NCBI GenBank assembly: GCA_964401835.1
Contig: CAYNZP010000019.1
Coordinates: 1-30,030, forward strand
DNA length: 30,030 nt
DNA from: CAYNZP01 sp964401835
GTDB lineage: Bacteria > Planctomycetota > Phycisphaerae > SM23-33
Direction: 5' to 3'
The position numbers and the translations under genes are program-made. Below the pieces are notes generated by a model, which worked only from the letters and a program-made list of their open reading frames with translations, was not told the origin of the DNA and made no database searches. This document shows positions 1 to 7,394 of the stretch, piece by piece. The first letter of the stretch is position 1; each line of letters opens with the position of its first letter.

Positions 1-34
1 CAGGAGGCCGAAGGTTCAAATCCTTTCGCCCCGA
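1..34 (+). tRNA. 3' end of a tRNA gene, probably tRNA-Pro
   Basis: The first 34 bases fit the 3' part of a tRNA. They contain the end of an anticodon stem (CAGG), a five-base variable loop (AGGCC), a T-arm (GAAGG / TTCAAAT / CCTTT), the acceptor strand CGCCCCG and discriminator A. No CCA is encoded, and six T's follow at 35-40. The acceptor sequence and variable loop match bacterial tRNA-Pro, but the anticodon lies outside the window, so the identity is inferred. A truncated integrase starts about 100 bases downstream, which is the classic tRNA attachment-site arrangement. Confidence 0.8.
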
Positions 35-42
35 TTTTTTAT

Positions 43-71
43 CGCCTTGTAAGTGAAGGATTTACGAGGCG
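43..71. repeat. 10-bp stem-loop just after the tRNA
   Basis: CGCCTTGTAA (43-52) pairs with TTACGAGGCG (62-71), with one G-T wobble and a 9-base loop. The T-run lies before the hairpin and not after it, so it is not a textbook intrinsic terminator. It could be a processing or attachment-region structure. Confidence 0.5.
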
Positions 72-138
72 TCATTCCTGCGTCAACTCCATCTGCGATC
101 ATGGCACTACACTTTTGAACGTATATGGAGGTGCCAAG

Positions 139-270
139 ATGCCAAGAAGTAGACCTGCGTCGAACCCATTGTCGTATCACAAACACACTGGCCAGTACTA
201 TGTCACCCGTGATGGGAAGCGGATTTATTTGGGAGCTGATCAGGACGAAGCGCTCACGGATATTTTGTAA
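139..270 (+). pseudogene. Truncated tyrosine-recombinase N-terminus (integrase stub)
   Basis: A 43-residue ORF starts at ATG 139 after GGAGGTGCC. It reads MPRSRPASNPLSYHKHTGQY and continues with VTRDGKRIYLGADQDEA. The pattern 'basic start, Y/H-H-K-x-(S/T)-G-Q, V-x-x-x-G-(K/R)-x-x-YLG' resembles the arm-binding N-terminus of planctomycete-type tyrosine integrases, which normally run past 350 residues. Here the frame ends at TAA 268-270, and the next coherent coding frame belongs to an unrelated protein. The catalytic domain is missing. Its position just after a tRNA supports an integrase origin. The family call rests on a short pattern and is moderate. Confidence 0.5.
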
Positions 271-386
271 TCCCCGACGGCGCCCCTGAAACCGCCATCA
301 TCTCCGACAAGAAGCAGACCTCCTGGCTCGGCCTAGAAGACACGATACGGCAAGTTCGTAACCGCCACAGTCTATACCACCGTAAT

Positions 387-653
387 ATGTACGAACTCCA
401 TCAGGGCGTATGCGAAGCCGATAACGCCACCTTCCGTCAGGTCGCAGCCCAGGGGGCCCCAGCCGATAACCGCCAGCAGTATTCCGCCACCAAACTGACT
501 CAGGAGTTGTACGAACAGATGCGGCTGGAACGCGTAAGTCTCTGGAAGGATATTTCCAGACTCAAGCAGTCGCTGCCAGAAGTCGCACAGAATTACCTAG
601 CCGCCTATCGCAAGGTGGCGATCATGGAAGATGACAAGGGTGATGCGCCATGA
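387..653 (+). CDS. Hypothetical protein, probably 5'-truncated
   Basis: The 88-residue ORF from ATG 387 is mostly helical, charged and Gln-rich, with no signal peptide or membrane segment. Its stop overlaps the start of the HerA-like gene by four bases (ATGA at 650-653), so the two are probably co-translated. The same frame stays open upstream to TGA 237-239. From about 255 to 386 it reads as sensible protein (YFVIPDGAPET, SWLGLEDTIRQVRNRHSLYH) with no good start codon. The original protein was therefore probably longer and lost its N-terminus at the junction with the integrase stub. I do not recognise the family. The coupling suggests it works with the ATPase, perhaps as a small partner. Confidence 0.6.
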   Translation: MYELHQGVCEADNATFRQVAAQGAPADNRQQYSATKLTQELYEQMRLERVSLWKDISRLKQSLPEVAQNYLAAYRKVAIMEDDKGDAP

Positions 654-2791
654 TGATGCGAGTTCAGGAACTTTGCCGAAAACTCCAACCAGTTTTAGGC
701 AAAAAAGTCGATAGACTTTGGGCTGCGTACCTGTCTGAATCGGACGCTACGGGCAAGGCGGATATCGAGCAGACATTGGAGCTTCTCGCCGCTAAGCATA
801 TCGGCCAGGACTATCAACCGGATCGTTCACCGTTCCCGCCACCTGACAAGAAGTTCGCCAGCTCCGGGGATATTCGCCTGGGCACTGTGAGCTACGGCAG
901 CCGAAATCTCTATCCTTTTCTTCTCAAGAGCGACCGCCTCAAAGAGCATATTCTCGTCGCCGGTAGAAGCGGGTCGGGCAAGACCAACCTGACATTCGTT
1001 CTTATGCAGGGTATCATGGCCCGAGGCATCAAGGTCCTCGCCCTGGATTGGAAGCGTGGGTACCGTGATCTTTGCAAATTGCACGAGCAGCTTCGCGTCT
1101 ACACGATCGGCCGGGATGTTTCGCCGTTTCGATTCAATCCACTGATCCCACCGCCAGGCTGCGAACCGCACGTCTGGATCAAGCTCATCATCGATGTGAT
1201 TGCTTCGGCATATTTGGGTGGAGAGGGCGTTATCAGCCTACTCGTCGCGGGCATGGACAAGCTCTTTCGAGATTGTGGCGTATTCGATCAGACACAAACG
1301 AGCTGGCCGACGATTCAGGAATTGCTGATCTGGCTTAGGACGGTCAAGCTCAAAGGCAGGGCTGCGATGTGGCAAGCATCGGCAGAGAGGATTTTGCTAG
1401 CCATGACGTATGGCGAGTTCGGAGCTGTCGTCAATACGCAGGACAACAGCCACGTTCAAGACCTTTTGAATCATAACGTCGTTCTGGAAATGGACGGCCT
1501 GTCGAGCAATTCCGACCGGAACATGTTCTCGGAAGCGTTGACGTTATACCTGTATCGCTACCGTCTCGCGCAGGGTCCGCAGGACAAACTGACTAACTTG
1601 ATCGTTCTCGAAGAGGCCCACAATCTGCTCCTTCGAAAAGCATCCGAGGCCAAGGAATCCATCCTCGAAACTACCATCAGAATGATCCGCCAGTACGGTA
1701 TGGGCTACGTCTTCGTCGACCAATCCGCGAGTTTGCTTTCCAAAGTAGCTTTCGCCAATTCTTACGCGACGCTCGCACTCAGCCAGAAGCTCAAGAACGA
1801 TATCCAGACTATCGCCGGGGCGATGAACCTGACCGATGAACAGAAAGAATCTCTGAGCACTCTACCCATTGGATCAGCCGTGGTGCGTCTCGCCGATGAA
1901 CATCCCGAGCCATTCCTCGTCAAAATCCCCCGATTCCCGATCCGGGAAGGCTCCGTGTCCGATTTGGAGATTCAGACCCGGATGGCCAGCTATTTCGCCG
2001 AGTCCGCCGAGAATATGACCCATCAGGATCATTCTGGAGTTGTTTCAGCTGTTCCGTCCCCGGATAAAAAAGAAAAAATTATGAATAAAGATGAAAAGAT
2101 AGAAAATATTGCTAAAAACTCCCGCCCACCATCCCCCGAAGAATCACAGACGACATTACAGGATATATCTGCAGATTCTGATATAAAACCTCCCAATAAA
2201 AAGCCTGATATATCTCGTGAAGAAACAAGGTTTTTGGCTGACGTTGCTGCCAAGCCATTATCGACCACAGTTTCACGCTACCAACGGCTGAACCTCTCCC
2301 GCCGTCGCGGCAATGCAATCCGACAGAGCCTTCATGCTGCAAACATCATCGAAGCCGTGCCGATTGCCACCCGCTCCGGACAGGTTGTTCTTTACCAACT
2401 GACGGATTTTGGACGATCTCTTTGCAGCTCGGTGAACATTGAACCAGGCCCTCAACCTTGCGAAAGTCTGGAGCATCGATATTGGATAAATAAGACCGCC
2501 GAACACTTCGAGAAGAAAGGATACGAGATTACCCGGGAGCATCCGATTAAAGGCAACGGAACAGTCGATCTGCTGGCCGAGAAGCCAGGCAAGCGTATCG
2601 CCATAGAAATCGAAACCGGCAAATCCGACATCAAGGCCAACATCGCCAAAGTCAAAGACGCCTACTTCGACAGAGTTGTACTTGTTGCAACTTCACCATC
2701 CGCCGTCAGTGCCTGCCAGAAAGCTATTGATAACCTGCCGGATGAATATAGTCGCTCGGTTGAACTTCAGACCTGGCTGGATTTTTCATAA
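650..2791 (+). CDS. HerA/DUF87-type ATPase with C-terminal PD-(D/E)XK-like nuclease domain
   Basis: This 713-residue protein carries Walker A GRSGSGKT (about 105-112), a Walker B-like LIVLEEAHN (about 317-325) and a VFVDQS strand (about 352), the layout of HerA/FtsK-type hexameric DNA translocases. After a Lys/Asp-rich, AT-rich linker (about 465-520) comes a winged-helix-like region (about 525-610). The last 90 residues contain GTVDLLAE and then IAIEIETGKSD, matching D...(E)xE/K cores of restriction-endonuclease-like folds (about 637-660). HerA normally partners with a separate NurA nuclease, so a fused nuclease suggests a DNA-processing role such as defence or element transfer. It overlaps the upstream ORF by four bases and the convergent gene's 3' end by 68 bases. 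The ATPase call is firm; the nuclease domain is likely; the biological role is open. Confidence 0.85.
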   Translation: MMMRVQELCRKLQPVLGKKVDRLWAAYLSESDATGKADIEQTLELLAAKHIGQDYQPDRSPFPPPDKKFASSGDIRLGTVSYGSRNLYPFLLKSDRLKEHILVAGRSGSGKTNLTFVLMQGIMARGIKVLALDWKRGYRDLCKLHEQLRVYTIGRDVSPFRFNPLIPPPGCEPHVWIKLIIDVIASAYLGGEGVISLLVAGMDKLFRDCGVFDQTQTSWPTIQELLIWLRTVKLKGRAAMWQASAERILLAMTYGEFGAVVNTQDNSHVQDLLNHNVVLEMDGLSSNSDRNMFSEALTLYLYRYRLAQGPQDKLTNLIVLEEAHNLLLRKASEAKESILETTIRMIRQYGMGYVFVDQSASLLSKVAFANSYATLALSQKLKNDIQTIAGAMNLTDEQKESLSTLPIGSAVVRLADEHPEPFLVKIPRFPIREGSVSDLEIQTRMASYFAESAENMTHQDHSGVVSAVPSPDKKEKIMNKDEKIENIAKNSRPPSPEESQTTLQDISADSDIKPPNKKPDISREETRFLADVAAKPLSTTVSRYQRLNLSRRRGNAIRQSLHAANIIEAVPIATRSGQVVLYQLTDFGRSLCSSVNIEPGPQPCESLEHRYWINKTAEHFEKKGYEITREHPIKGNGTVDLLAEKPGKRIAIEIETGKSDIKANIAKVKDAYFDRVVLVATSPSAVSACQKAIDNLPDEYSRSVELQTWLDFS

Positions 2792-3164
2792 ACATTCTGT
2801 ACTGCTCAATCGCGCGATCTATCCGCTTAAACAAATTCGCAGGCCCCTTAAAACCGCGCAAGTCTTGCTTACTTGTAATTACTGCCGGAATCGCGTTTGA
2901 ATCATAGAGACGCTTTTTAAGGCCCATTTCGGCCTCATTATCGCTATATTCCAGGGCCAGTCCTCCATAGCCTGGCAAAGTAAAAGCCGGCCTGACGGCC
3001 TTATATTGCCCTCTGTCGAAAACCACAGCCGGCTGATTATAGAAGAACGGGATCCCGTAACTATCCAGCATCCTACCGATCTCGGCCTCCTGCTGCGATT
3101 TATAATGTGGTTTAAGCTGGGAAAGTCGGTTTTCAAGATTTCTTGCTGGGTTGTTTGAATTCAT
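2724..3164 (-). CDS. Small nuclease-fold-like protein with an altered core
   Basis: The 146-residue protein has the run 'QQEAEIGRMLDSYGIPFFYNQPAVV', then 'RPAFTLPGYGGLALEYSD', shown here in pieces. This resembles PD-(D/E)XK nucleases of the type 'E-x-x-(I/V)-x-x-x-L-x-x-x-G-I-x-F-x-Y-N-x-P ... P-D-F-x-L ... (I/L)-E-Y-x-G'. At the position of the expected catalytic Asp it has Ala (PAF in place of PDF), so it may be inactive or act as a binding protein. It starts four bases before the stop of the coiled-coil gene (3161-3164 overlap), implying translational coupling. Its 3' end lies inside the 3' end of the convergent HerA-like gene. The fold assignment is inferred from motif spacing only. Confidence 0.6.
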   Translation of the reverse strand: MNSNNPARNLENRLSQLKPHYKSQQEAEIGRMLDSYGIPFFYNQPAVVFDRGQYKAVRPAFTLPGYGGLALEYSDNEAEMGLKKRLYDSNAIPAVITSKQDLRGFKGPANLFKRIDRAIEQYRMFMKNPARSEVQPSDYIHPAGYQ

Positions 3165-3676
3165 TTTTTATTCACCTCGTTTACTTCTTTGGCTACTCGC
3201 TTGGCGATCTCGGAAAGTTTGCTCTCGGTGCGTTCAATAATTGCAAAAAGCTTGCTGTTGTGCTTCTGGAATTTTTCACACCTTTTCAAAAGCTCAGCAA
3301 GACCCTGGAAGTCATAATTTGCTGCACACTTCTGGGCTCGTTGTGTCAGGTCGCGGATTTTTTCTTCGTTGGCAGCAACTAATCTATCTAACCGTTCCAG
3401 ACGATTATCGATACCGATAAGTTGATTGTATCTGGTGGCAAGATCAGCGGCGGCCTTTTTCTTGGCAGACATCGGTAGCTTGTCGAAAACCTTGCGGGTT
3501 TCTTCAAGCCGCGACACATGGCCGTTGCGTATCTGATGAGCCTTTGCCCGCAGGTTTGCCATTCTCTCGGTAAGCCAACCTTCTGCGGGCAGGATACGTT
3601 TGATTTGTTGAATTATACCTGCAGCTTCTGCAGGCTGAGAAAAAGACGATGCGGCTTTCTTTCTCAGTTGTCGCAA
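3161..3676 (-). CDS. Coiled-coil protein, possibly the C-terminal part of a split membrane protein
   Basis: From TTG 3676 the ORF gives 171 residues rich in Lys, Glu, Arg, Leu and Gln, with long heptad-like helices (for example NRLERLDRLVAANEEKIRDL) and no membrane segment. No ATG or GTG is available. The same frame continues upstream without a stop to TAG 3767-3769 and encodes plausible sequence (LPKINLDRRDIEQNQRISNQ) ahead of the TTG. That TAG is the stop of the upstream membrane-protein gene in the same frame. Either a non-canonical start is used, or the two are halves of one gene split by an amber codon. Function unknown; a structural or membrane-tethered partner of the element's proteins is possible. 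Confidence 0.6.
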   Translation of the reverse strand: MRQLRKKAASSFSQPAEAAGIIQQIKRILPAEGWLTERMANLRAKAHQIRNGHVSRLEETRKVFDKLPMSAKKKAAADLATRYNQLIGIDNRLERLDRLVAANEEKIRDLTQRAQKCAANYDFQGLAELLKRCEKFQKHNSKLFAIIERTESKLSEIAKRVAKEVNEVNKK

Positions 3677-3766
3677 ACTGCCGGTAAGCTGATTTGAGAT
3701 GCGTTGATTCTGTTCAATATCTCGCCTATCAAGATTGATTTTCGGTAGCTTCGGCGAAGTTAGCCG

Positions 3767-4267
3767 CTACGAAAATGCAGGCATGTGCCTGTTCGTATGC
3801 ATCAAAAAAGCGAGCATGCCGACGATAAGAGCAACGACAGTGATCGTCTGGATAATTTCCGCATCAACCGGCCAACTGATTCCGAGCAATCGCGACACCA
3901 GCAAGCTGGCCCCGAGGGCTATTCCCACACCGGCCCAGGTTCCTCCGCTCTGGCGTATCGCCTGATACATCACGCTGGCCAGTATGATGATCGCAAAGCC
4001 GACAGCAAACGGGCCAAGGTCCCGGATCGATAAGCCGTTCTGCTGTTCCCACCAGACCAGGCCCACTGAAAGCGACAGCCCGATGGTCGCGGACATGACG
4101 ACGGCCGGCCGCTGGTGATCGAAACGCTTGCCTAGCACCGCATACGCGATGGATGTAAAAAATGTGAATGCCATGACAAAATCCGGCAGGAGCGTCTCAA
4201 GCAGCTCGCCGATGGCGAGATCCGAAAAGGGGTTTGCGAGTCTCATGAGACCCCCGCGGGTCCGCAT
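3767..4267 (-). CDS. Multi-pass membrane protein, unknown function
   Basis: 166 residues with about five hydrophobic segments: LPDFVMAFTFFTSIAYAVLG (about 30-49), AVVMSATIGLSLSVGLVWW (about 56-74), LGPFAVGFAIIILASVMY (about 84-101), WAGVGIALGASLLVSRLLGI (about 111-130) and a final one near 137-157. An alternative start at Met 8 (4246) lies closer to the first conserved-looking residues. It is the first gene of a minus-strand set continuing with the coiled-coil and nuclease-like genes. The TAG stop is in frame with the coiled-coil ORF, so the two may once have been one protein of about 370 residues. I do not recognise the family. Confidence 0.65.
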   Translation of the reverse strand: MRTRGGLMRLANPFSDLAIGELLETLLPDFVMAFTFFTSIAYAVLGKRFDHQRPAVVMSATIGLSLSVGLVWWEQQNGLSIRDLGPFAVGFAIIILASVMYQAIRQSGGTWAGVGIALGASLLVSRLLGISWPVDAEIIQTITVVALIVGMLAFLMHTNRHMPAFS

Positions 4268-4353
4268 CTATATAAAGGTTACGATTCGGCTCTATCCGTC
4301 TTACGAAAGTTTTAAAAACTCAGGCCTCTTGAAAACCTCTTGAGGTGATGTAT

Positions 4354-4395
4354 ATGCCAAGAGGAAGACCACATAGCTGCCCTTACTGCGCTTAC
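4354..4395 (+). pseudogene. Start of a zinc-ribbon protein, cut off at the element boundary
   Basis: After GAGGTGATGTAT an ATG at 4354 opens MPRGRPHSCPYCAY, the start of a small CPxC zinc-ribbon protein of the MPRGRP type. From about 4396 the frame runs into the antisense 3' end of the AraC gene and stops at 4465-4467 with unrelated residues. The remaining zinc-ribbon sequence is missing, so this marks a deletion or insertion junction and a likely right edge of region 1. The first bases (ATGCCAAGA-G/A) resemble those of the integrase stub at 139. Confidence 0.45.
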
Positions 4396-5220
4396 TTATT
4401 TCCTGGAAGCTTTGGTCTGTGTTGGGCTCTGGCCAACAATTTTTTTAAATACGCGTCTGAAATATAGTGGATCCTCATAGCCCACCAATCGAGCAATCCT
4501 GTTAACCGTCAGTGTTGTGTGTCGCATTGCATGAATGGCATGCCGGATTCGTATTGAAGCGAGGTATGACGTAGGTGTTGTTCCAGTCTGTCTCTTGAAT
4601 GCTCGATAGAAGTAGCCTTCGCTATAACCGAATTTGAAAGCAAGGTTGGCGATAGTTACAGGCTGATCAAAATGCTTGTGCATCCATTCGATTACTTGGT
4701 CAATACAGGCTGAAGTGCATTCTTTATCTTCCTTTAAATGACGAATAAACTGGCTTATAGTGAGTCCCGCCAAGGCATCTAGTTCCGGGCCGACTTGTCC
4801 CAGATGACGCTCTGTTGCCAGCCAGAGTTGTTCGATGGTGGGCTCGAGTTCAGGGCATTTGGCGACAAGCAATGTCTTTGGGTTCAAATCCCGCAAACGA
4901 TTTCCCTCTAATCCTATCCAGACCGTATCCATCTGTTCGGTCGAAAACTCGTAATGATCCATATGTGGAGGAACAAGTGTAGCAACCTGCGGGCGTAGAA
5001 CGCATGTCTGGTCGCATTCAAATTGCCCGCGTCCACGGAATACGTAGGTCATTTCCCAGAAATCATGCGAGGTGGGCTGGCGATTGTTCCGAGGACCGAC
5101 GTATCGCTGAATATAAAGCGGAGTCAATCCCTTCGATCTTTGGGAAAGCGAGTCCTGCCTCCATAAGCCTTGACTAAGTCGTGGATAAGAGGAAAAATTG
5201 TCGCGGTTTACACTTGTCAT
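4396..5220 (-). CDS. AraC-family transcriptional regulator
   Basis: 274 residues with the standard two-domain plan. The N-terminal half holds a cupin-like sensing domain (FWEMTYVFRGRGQFECD, about 55-71, then VATLVPPHMDHYEF). The C-terminal 100 residues hold two helix-turn-helix units, the first around VTIANLAFKFGYSEGYFYRAFK and the second around LTVNRIARLVGYEDPLYFRRVFK, the AraC/XylS signature. It is divergent from the zinc dehydrogenase operon across a 161-bp gap holding a 14-bp palindrome, so it probably senses a sugar or derivative and controls that operon and possibly itself. The effector cannot be read from sequence. Confidence 0.93.
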   Translation of the reverse strand: MTSVNRDNFSSYPRLSQGLWRQDSLSQRSKGLTPLYIQRYVGPRNNRQPTSHDFWEMTYVFRGRGQFECDQTCVLRPQVATLVPPHMDHYEFSTEQMDTVWIGLEGNRLRDLNPKTLLVAKCPELEPTIEQLWLATERHLGQVGPELDALAGLTISQFIRHLKEDKECTSACIDQVIEWMHKHFDQPVTIANLAFKFGYSEGYFYRAFKRQTGTTPTSYLASIRIRHAIHAMRHTTLTVNRIARLVGYEDPLYFRRVFKKIVGQSPTQTKASRK

Positions 5221-5297
5221 ATTCGAATCAGTCTACATGATAAAGTCATTATAATCCATATTATTTACGCCAAAAAGGTCAGTTTCTTTTGCCAAGA

Positions 5298-5311
5298 TAA
5301 TGTTAACATTA
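5298..5311. promoter_or_regulatory. 14-bp perfect palindrome, candidate operator
   Basis: TAATGTTAACATTA is a perfect palindrome midway between the divergent AraC gene and the zinc dehydrogenase gene. It overlaps the -35 of a candidate plus-strand promoter. Its half-site (ATGTTA/TAACAT) also appears in the inverted repeat upstream of the lacI gene (24710-24736). AraC proteins usually bind direct repeats, so a LacI-type protein is an alternative binder. Confidence 0.45.
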
Positions 5312-5331
5312 GAGTGAAACATTTAATAAAT
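5303..5331 (+). promoter_or_regulatory. Candidate sigma70-type promoter for the dehydrogenase operon
   Basis: TTAACA (5303-5308) and ATAAAT (5326-5331) are separated by 17 bases. They lie about 50 bases before the ATG at 5382, which has a GAGG ribosome-binding sequence. The -35 box lies inside the 14-bp palindrome. Confidence 0.4.
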
Positions 5332-5381
5332 CGGCTCGTGGCAGTCAATGGCTGGAAACATCAAAATAGAGGAAACAATAT

Positions 5382-6395
5382 ATGAAAGCAGCCTTCAAAA
5401 AAGACGGATCCGCTTATCTCAAAGATATTGAGCTTTGCCCCCTTCAGCCAGAAAATATCCGGCTTAAAGTAACTGCTTGCGGCGTTTGCGGAACGGATGT
5501 TCATGAAAATCCCGATGAGCAAGGGCTGGAAGCTCCTTTTGGTCACGAGATTGCGGGAACAATTATCGAAGTTGGCAGGGCAATTCGGTATCTCTCTGAA
5601 GGACAAGAAGTTGTATTGGATTCTGCGACGCCGTGCGGCAGATGCGATCAATGTCGCAACGCCCAACAGGAATTATGCACAGATATACAGAGTTTCTACT
5701 TTATAGGTTCGTTCGGCTTTGCTGAGGAGATGATCGTCCCAGCTATCTGTGCTATTTCATGCGAAGATTTGCCTCCCGACATCGCCATATTGCAGGAACC
5801 CTTGGGTGTTGCAATAGATTTGGTGCGTTTGGCCGATATAGAAATCGGTTCCAATGTCCTCATTATGGGCCAGGGGCCGATAGGCCTGATGGCTCTTGCA
5901 TTGGCCAGACGGGCGGGGGCACGCCGGGTTTATGTAAGCGATTTCAAGGCTCGAACAGGCCGCGCCAGGACGGCTCAGCAATTTGGAGCGGATGCGTTTA
6001 TTGATCCTACCGAAACTCGCTTGGAAGAGTACGATTTTGGCTGCGAGATCAACCGTATTCTGGTAACTTCTCCGCCGCAGACACTGCAAACCGCCTTCCA
6101 GGTCGCAGCCAAGGGCGCTATCATCTCATTTATCGGCATTGCGCATGGTGAGGGGGCATTTTGCACCTTTAATGCAAACGATTTTCATTTCAAGAAGTTG
6201 CAGCTACGAGCTTCGTTTGCTTCGCCTGCACTGTTTGGACCTAAGGCTCTGGAATACCTGCGAGAAGGTACAATAGATGGAGAATCACTGATTTCTCACC
6301 GTTATCCACTGACGGAGATCAACGATGCACTTGAAACGGCCCGTAACGGCTCGTCTGCCGTCAAGGTTGTGGTTGTGCCGCAATTATCAGTTTAA
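5382..6395 (+). CDS. Zinc-dependent alcohol/polyol dehydrogenase (MDR family)
   Basis: 337 residues of the medium-chain dehydrogenase family, typical length. Catalytic-zinc residues are visible: Cys33 in ACGVCGTD and His55-Glu56 in FGHE. Four structural-zinc cysteines sit at 85, 88, 91 and 99 (CGRCDQC...C). The Rossmann motif GQGPIGLMAL (about 165-174) binds NAD(P). Members oxidise sugar or polyol hydroxyls, as in sorbitol or threonine dehydrogenase and E. coli YcjQ. It is the first gene of a plus-strand operon with the UroD-like and Gfo/Idh genes and faces the AraC regulator. In this context oxidation or reduction of a sugar hydroxyl is likely; the exact substrate is unknown. Confidence 0.92.
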   Translation: MKAAFKKDGSAYLKDIELCPLQPENIRLKVTACGVCGTDVHENPDEQGLEAPFGHEIAGTIIEVGRAIRYLSEGQEVVLDSATPCGRCDQCRNAQQELCTDIQSFYFIGSFGFAEEMIVPAICAISCEDLPPDIAILQEPLGVAIDLVRLADIEIGSNVLIMGQGPIGLMALALARRAGARRVYVSDFKARTGRARTAQQFGADAFIDPTETRLEEYDFGCEINRILVTSPPQTLQTAFQVAAKGAIISFIGIAHGEGAFCTFNANDFHFKKLQLRASFASPALFGPKALEYLREGTIDGESLISHRYPLTEINDALETARNGSSAVKVVVVPQLSV

Positions 6396-6449
6396 GAGTT
6401 TCTAATTGTCAGATGTATATATCTTAATGCAACAAGAAGGATATTGTTT

Positions 6450-7394
6450 ATGACCGGTAAGGAGCGAATGCTAAAGACTCTGAGCTTTGAAGAGCCAGAC
6501 CGCATCCCCCATTTCGAGATCATGTTCGAATTGGAAAAGGAGGCGTTCGGATTGCAATTTCCTGAACGTAATGCGTGGCAGAGTTGTTCGCAGAATGAAA
6601 AAAAGCGGATGATCGATACCTGCATGGAGATATACGCTCAAATTGTTGAACGTTACAAATGGGACGCATTAGCCGTCTTCTGGCCCTGGAGCGATCCTGA
6701 TGGGGTTATTGCTGCCAAGAAGACCTTTGGCGAGAGTATTCTGATAGGCAGCATAGTCGGCCATACGATTTGGTCCATTGACTCCATAAGTGACTGGCTT
6801 GAATTTTCTCTCGATCTGACAGAACGCCCCGAAAAGACACACGGCGATGCAGAGAGGATGACGCAAGTAGCTATAGATACCTTCGACCACTTGATTGATG
6901 CCGGGGCTGACTTCATCCATATCGTCAACGATGTTGCTTTTAACCAGGGACCTTTCATTTCTCCGAAGCAGTTTAGTGAGTTTGTTACGCCGTATTTGGC
7001 AAGACAGGTACAGCATATAAAAGGCCGCGGCGCGATTCCTTTCGTACACAGCGACGGTAACATAATGCCGTTACTGGACGATTATTTGTCGCTTGGAGCG
7101 GCCTGTTTCCAGTCCGTCGATCCCATGGCCGGCATGGATATTGCCGAAGTAAAGAAACGCTGTCACGGCCGAATGGCGCTGATGGGCAATGTTCAATGCA
7201 ACCTCCTTCAGGACGGACCTAAAGAAGCGATCCGGGAATCGGCACTGTATTGCCTAGAGCAGGCTTCTCCCGGAGGCGGCTATGTCTTTTCCACATCGAA
7301 TACCGTTTTTCCTGGCATGCCGTTGGAAAACTATGAATACATGCTGGACGTCTATAACGAGTTTAACCGGCGCAAGCAGGGAGAAGTTTTATGA
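6450..7394 (+). CDS. Uroporphyrinogen decarboxylase (UroD)-family protein
   Basis: ATG 6450 is preferred over the in-frame TTG 6444 because AGAAGG (6435-6440) lies nine bases upstream. This gives 314 residues with UroD/MtaA-superfamily features: the opening TGKERMLKTLSFEEPDRIPH, the central DFIHIVNDVAFNQGPFISP, and VHSDGNIMPLLDDY followed by ALMGNVQ. This branch differs from true haem-pathway HemE and includes cobalamin-dependent methyltransferases and many sugar-locus members of unknown activity. It overlaps the next gene by four bases (ATGA). Its operon with a dehydrogenase and a Gfo/Idh enzyme argues for a catabolic role and against haem synthesis. No precise reaction can be given. Confidence 0.88.
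   Translation: MTGKERMLKTLSFEEPDRIPHFEIMFELEKEAFGLQFPERNAWQSCSQNEKKRMIDTCMEIYAQIVERYKWDALAVFWPWSDPDGVIAAKKTFGESILIGSIVGHTIWSIDSISDWLEFSLDLTERPEKTHGDAERMTQVAIDTFDHLIDAGADFIHIVNDVAFNQGPFISPKQFSEFVTPYLARQVQHIKGRGAIPFVHSDGNIMPLLDDYLSLGAACFQSVDPMAGMDIAEVKKRCHGRMALMGNVQCNLLQDGPKEAIRESALYCLEQASPGGGYVFSTSNTVFPGMPLENYEYMLDVYNEFNRRKQGEVL

Noticed and set aside
4881..4896. GGGTTCAAATCCC, resembling a tRNA T-arm
   Set aside because: It lies inside the AraC coding sequence with no acceptor stem or remaining cloverleaf around it.
6444..6449. TTG start for the UroD-like gene
   Set aside because: ATG 6450 lies at better spacing (nine bases) from AGAAGG.
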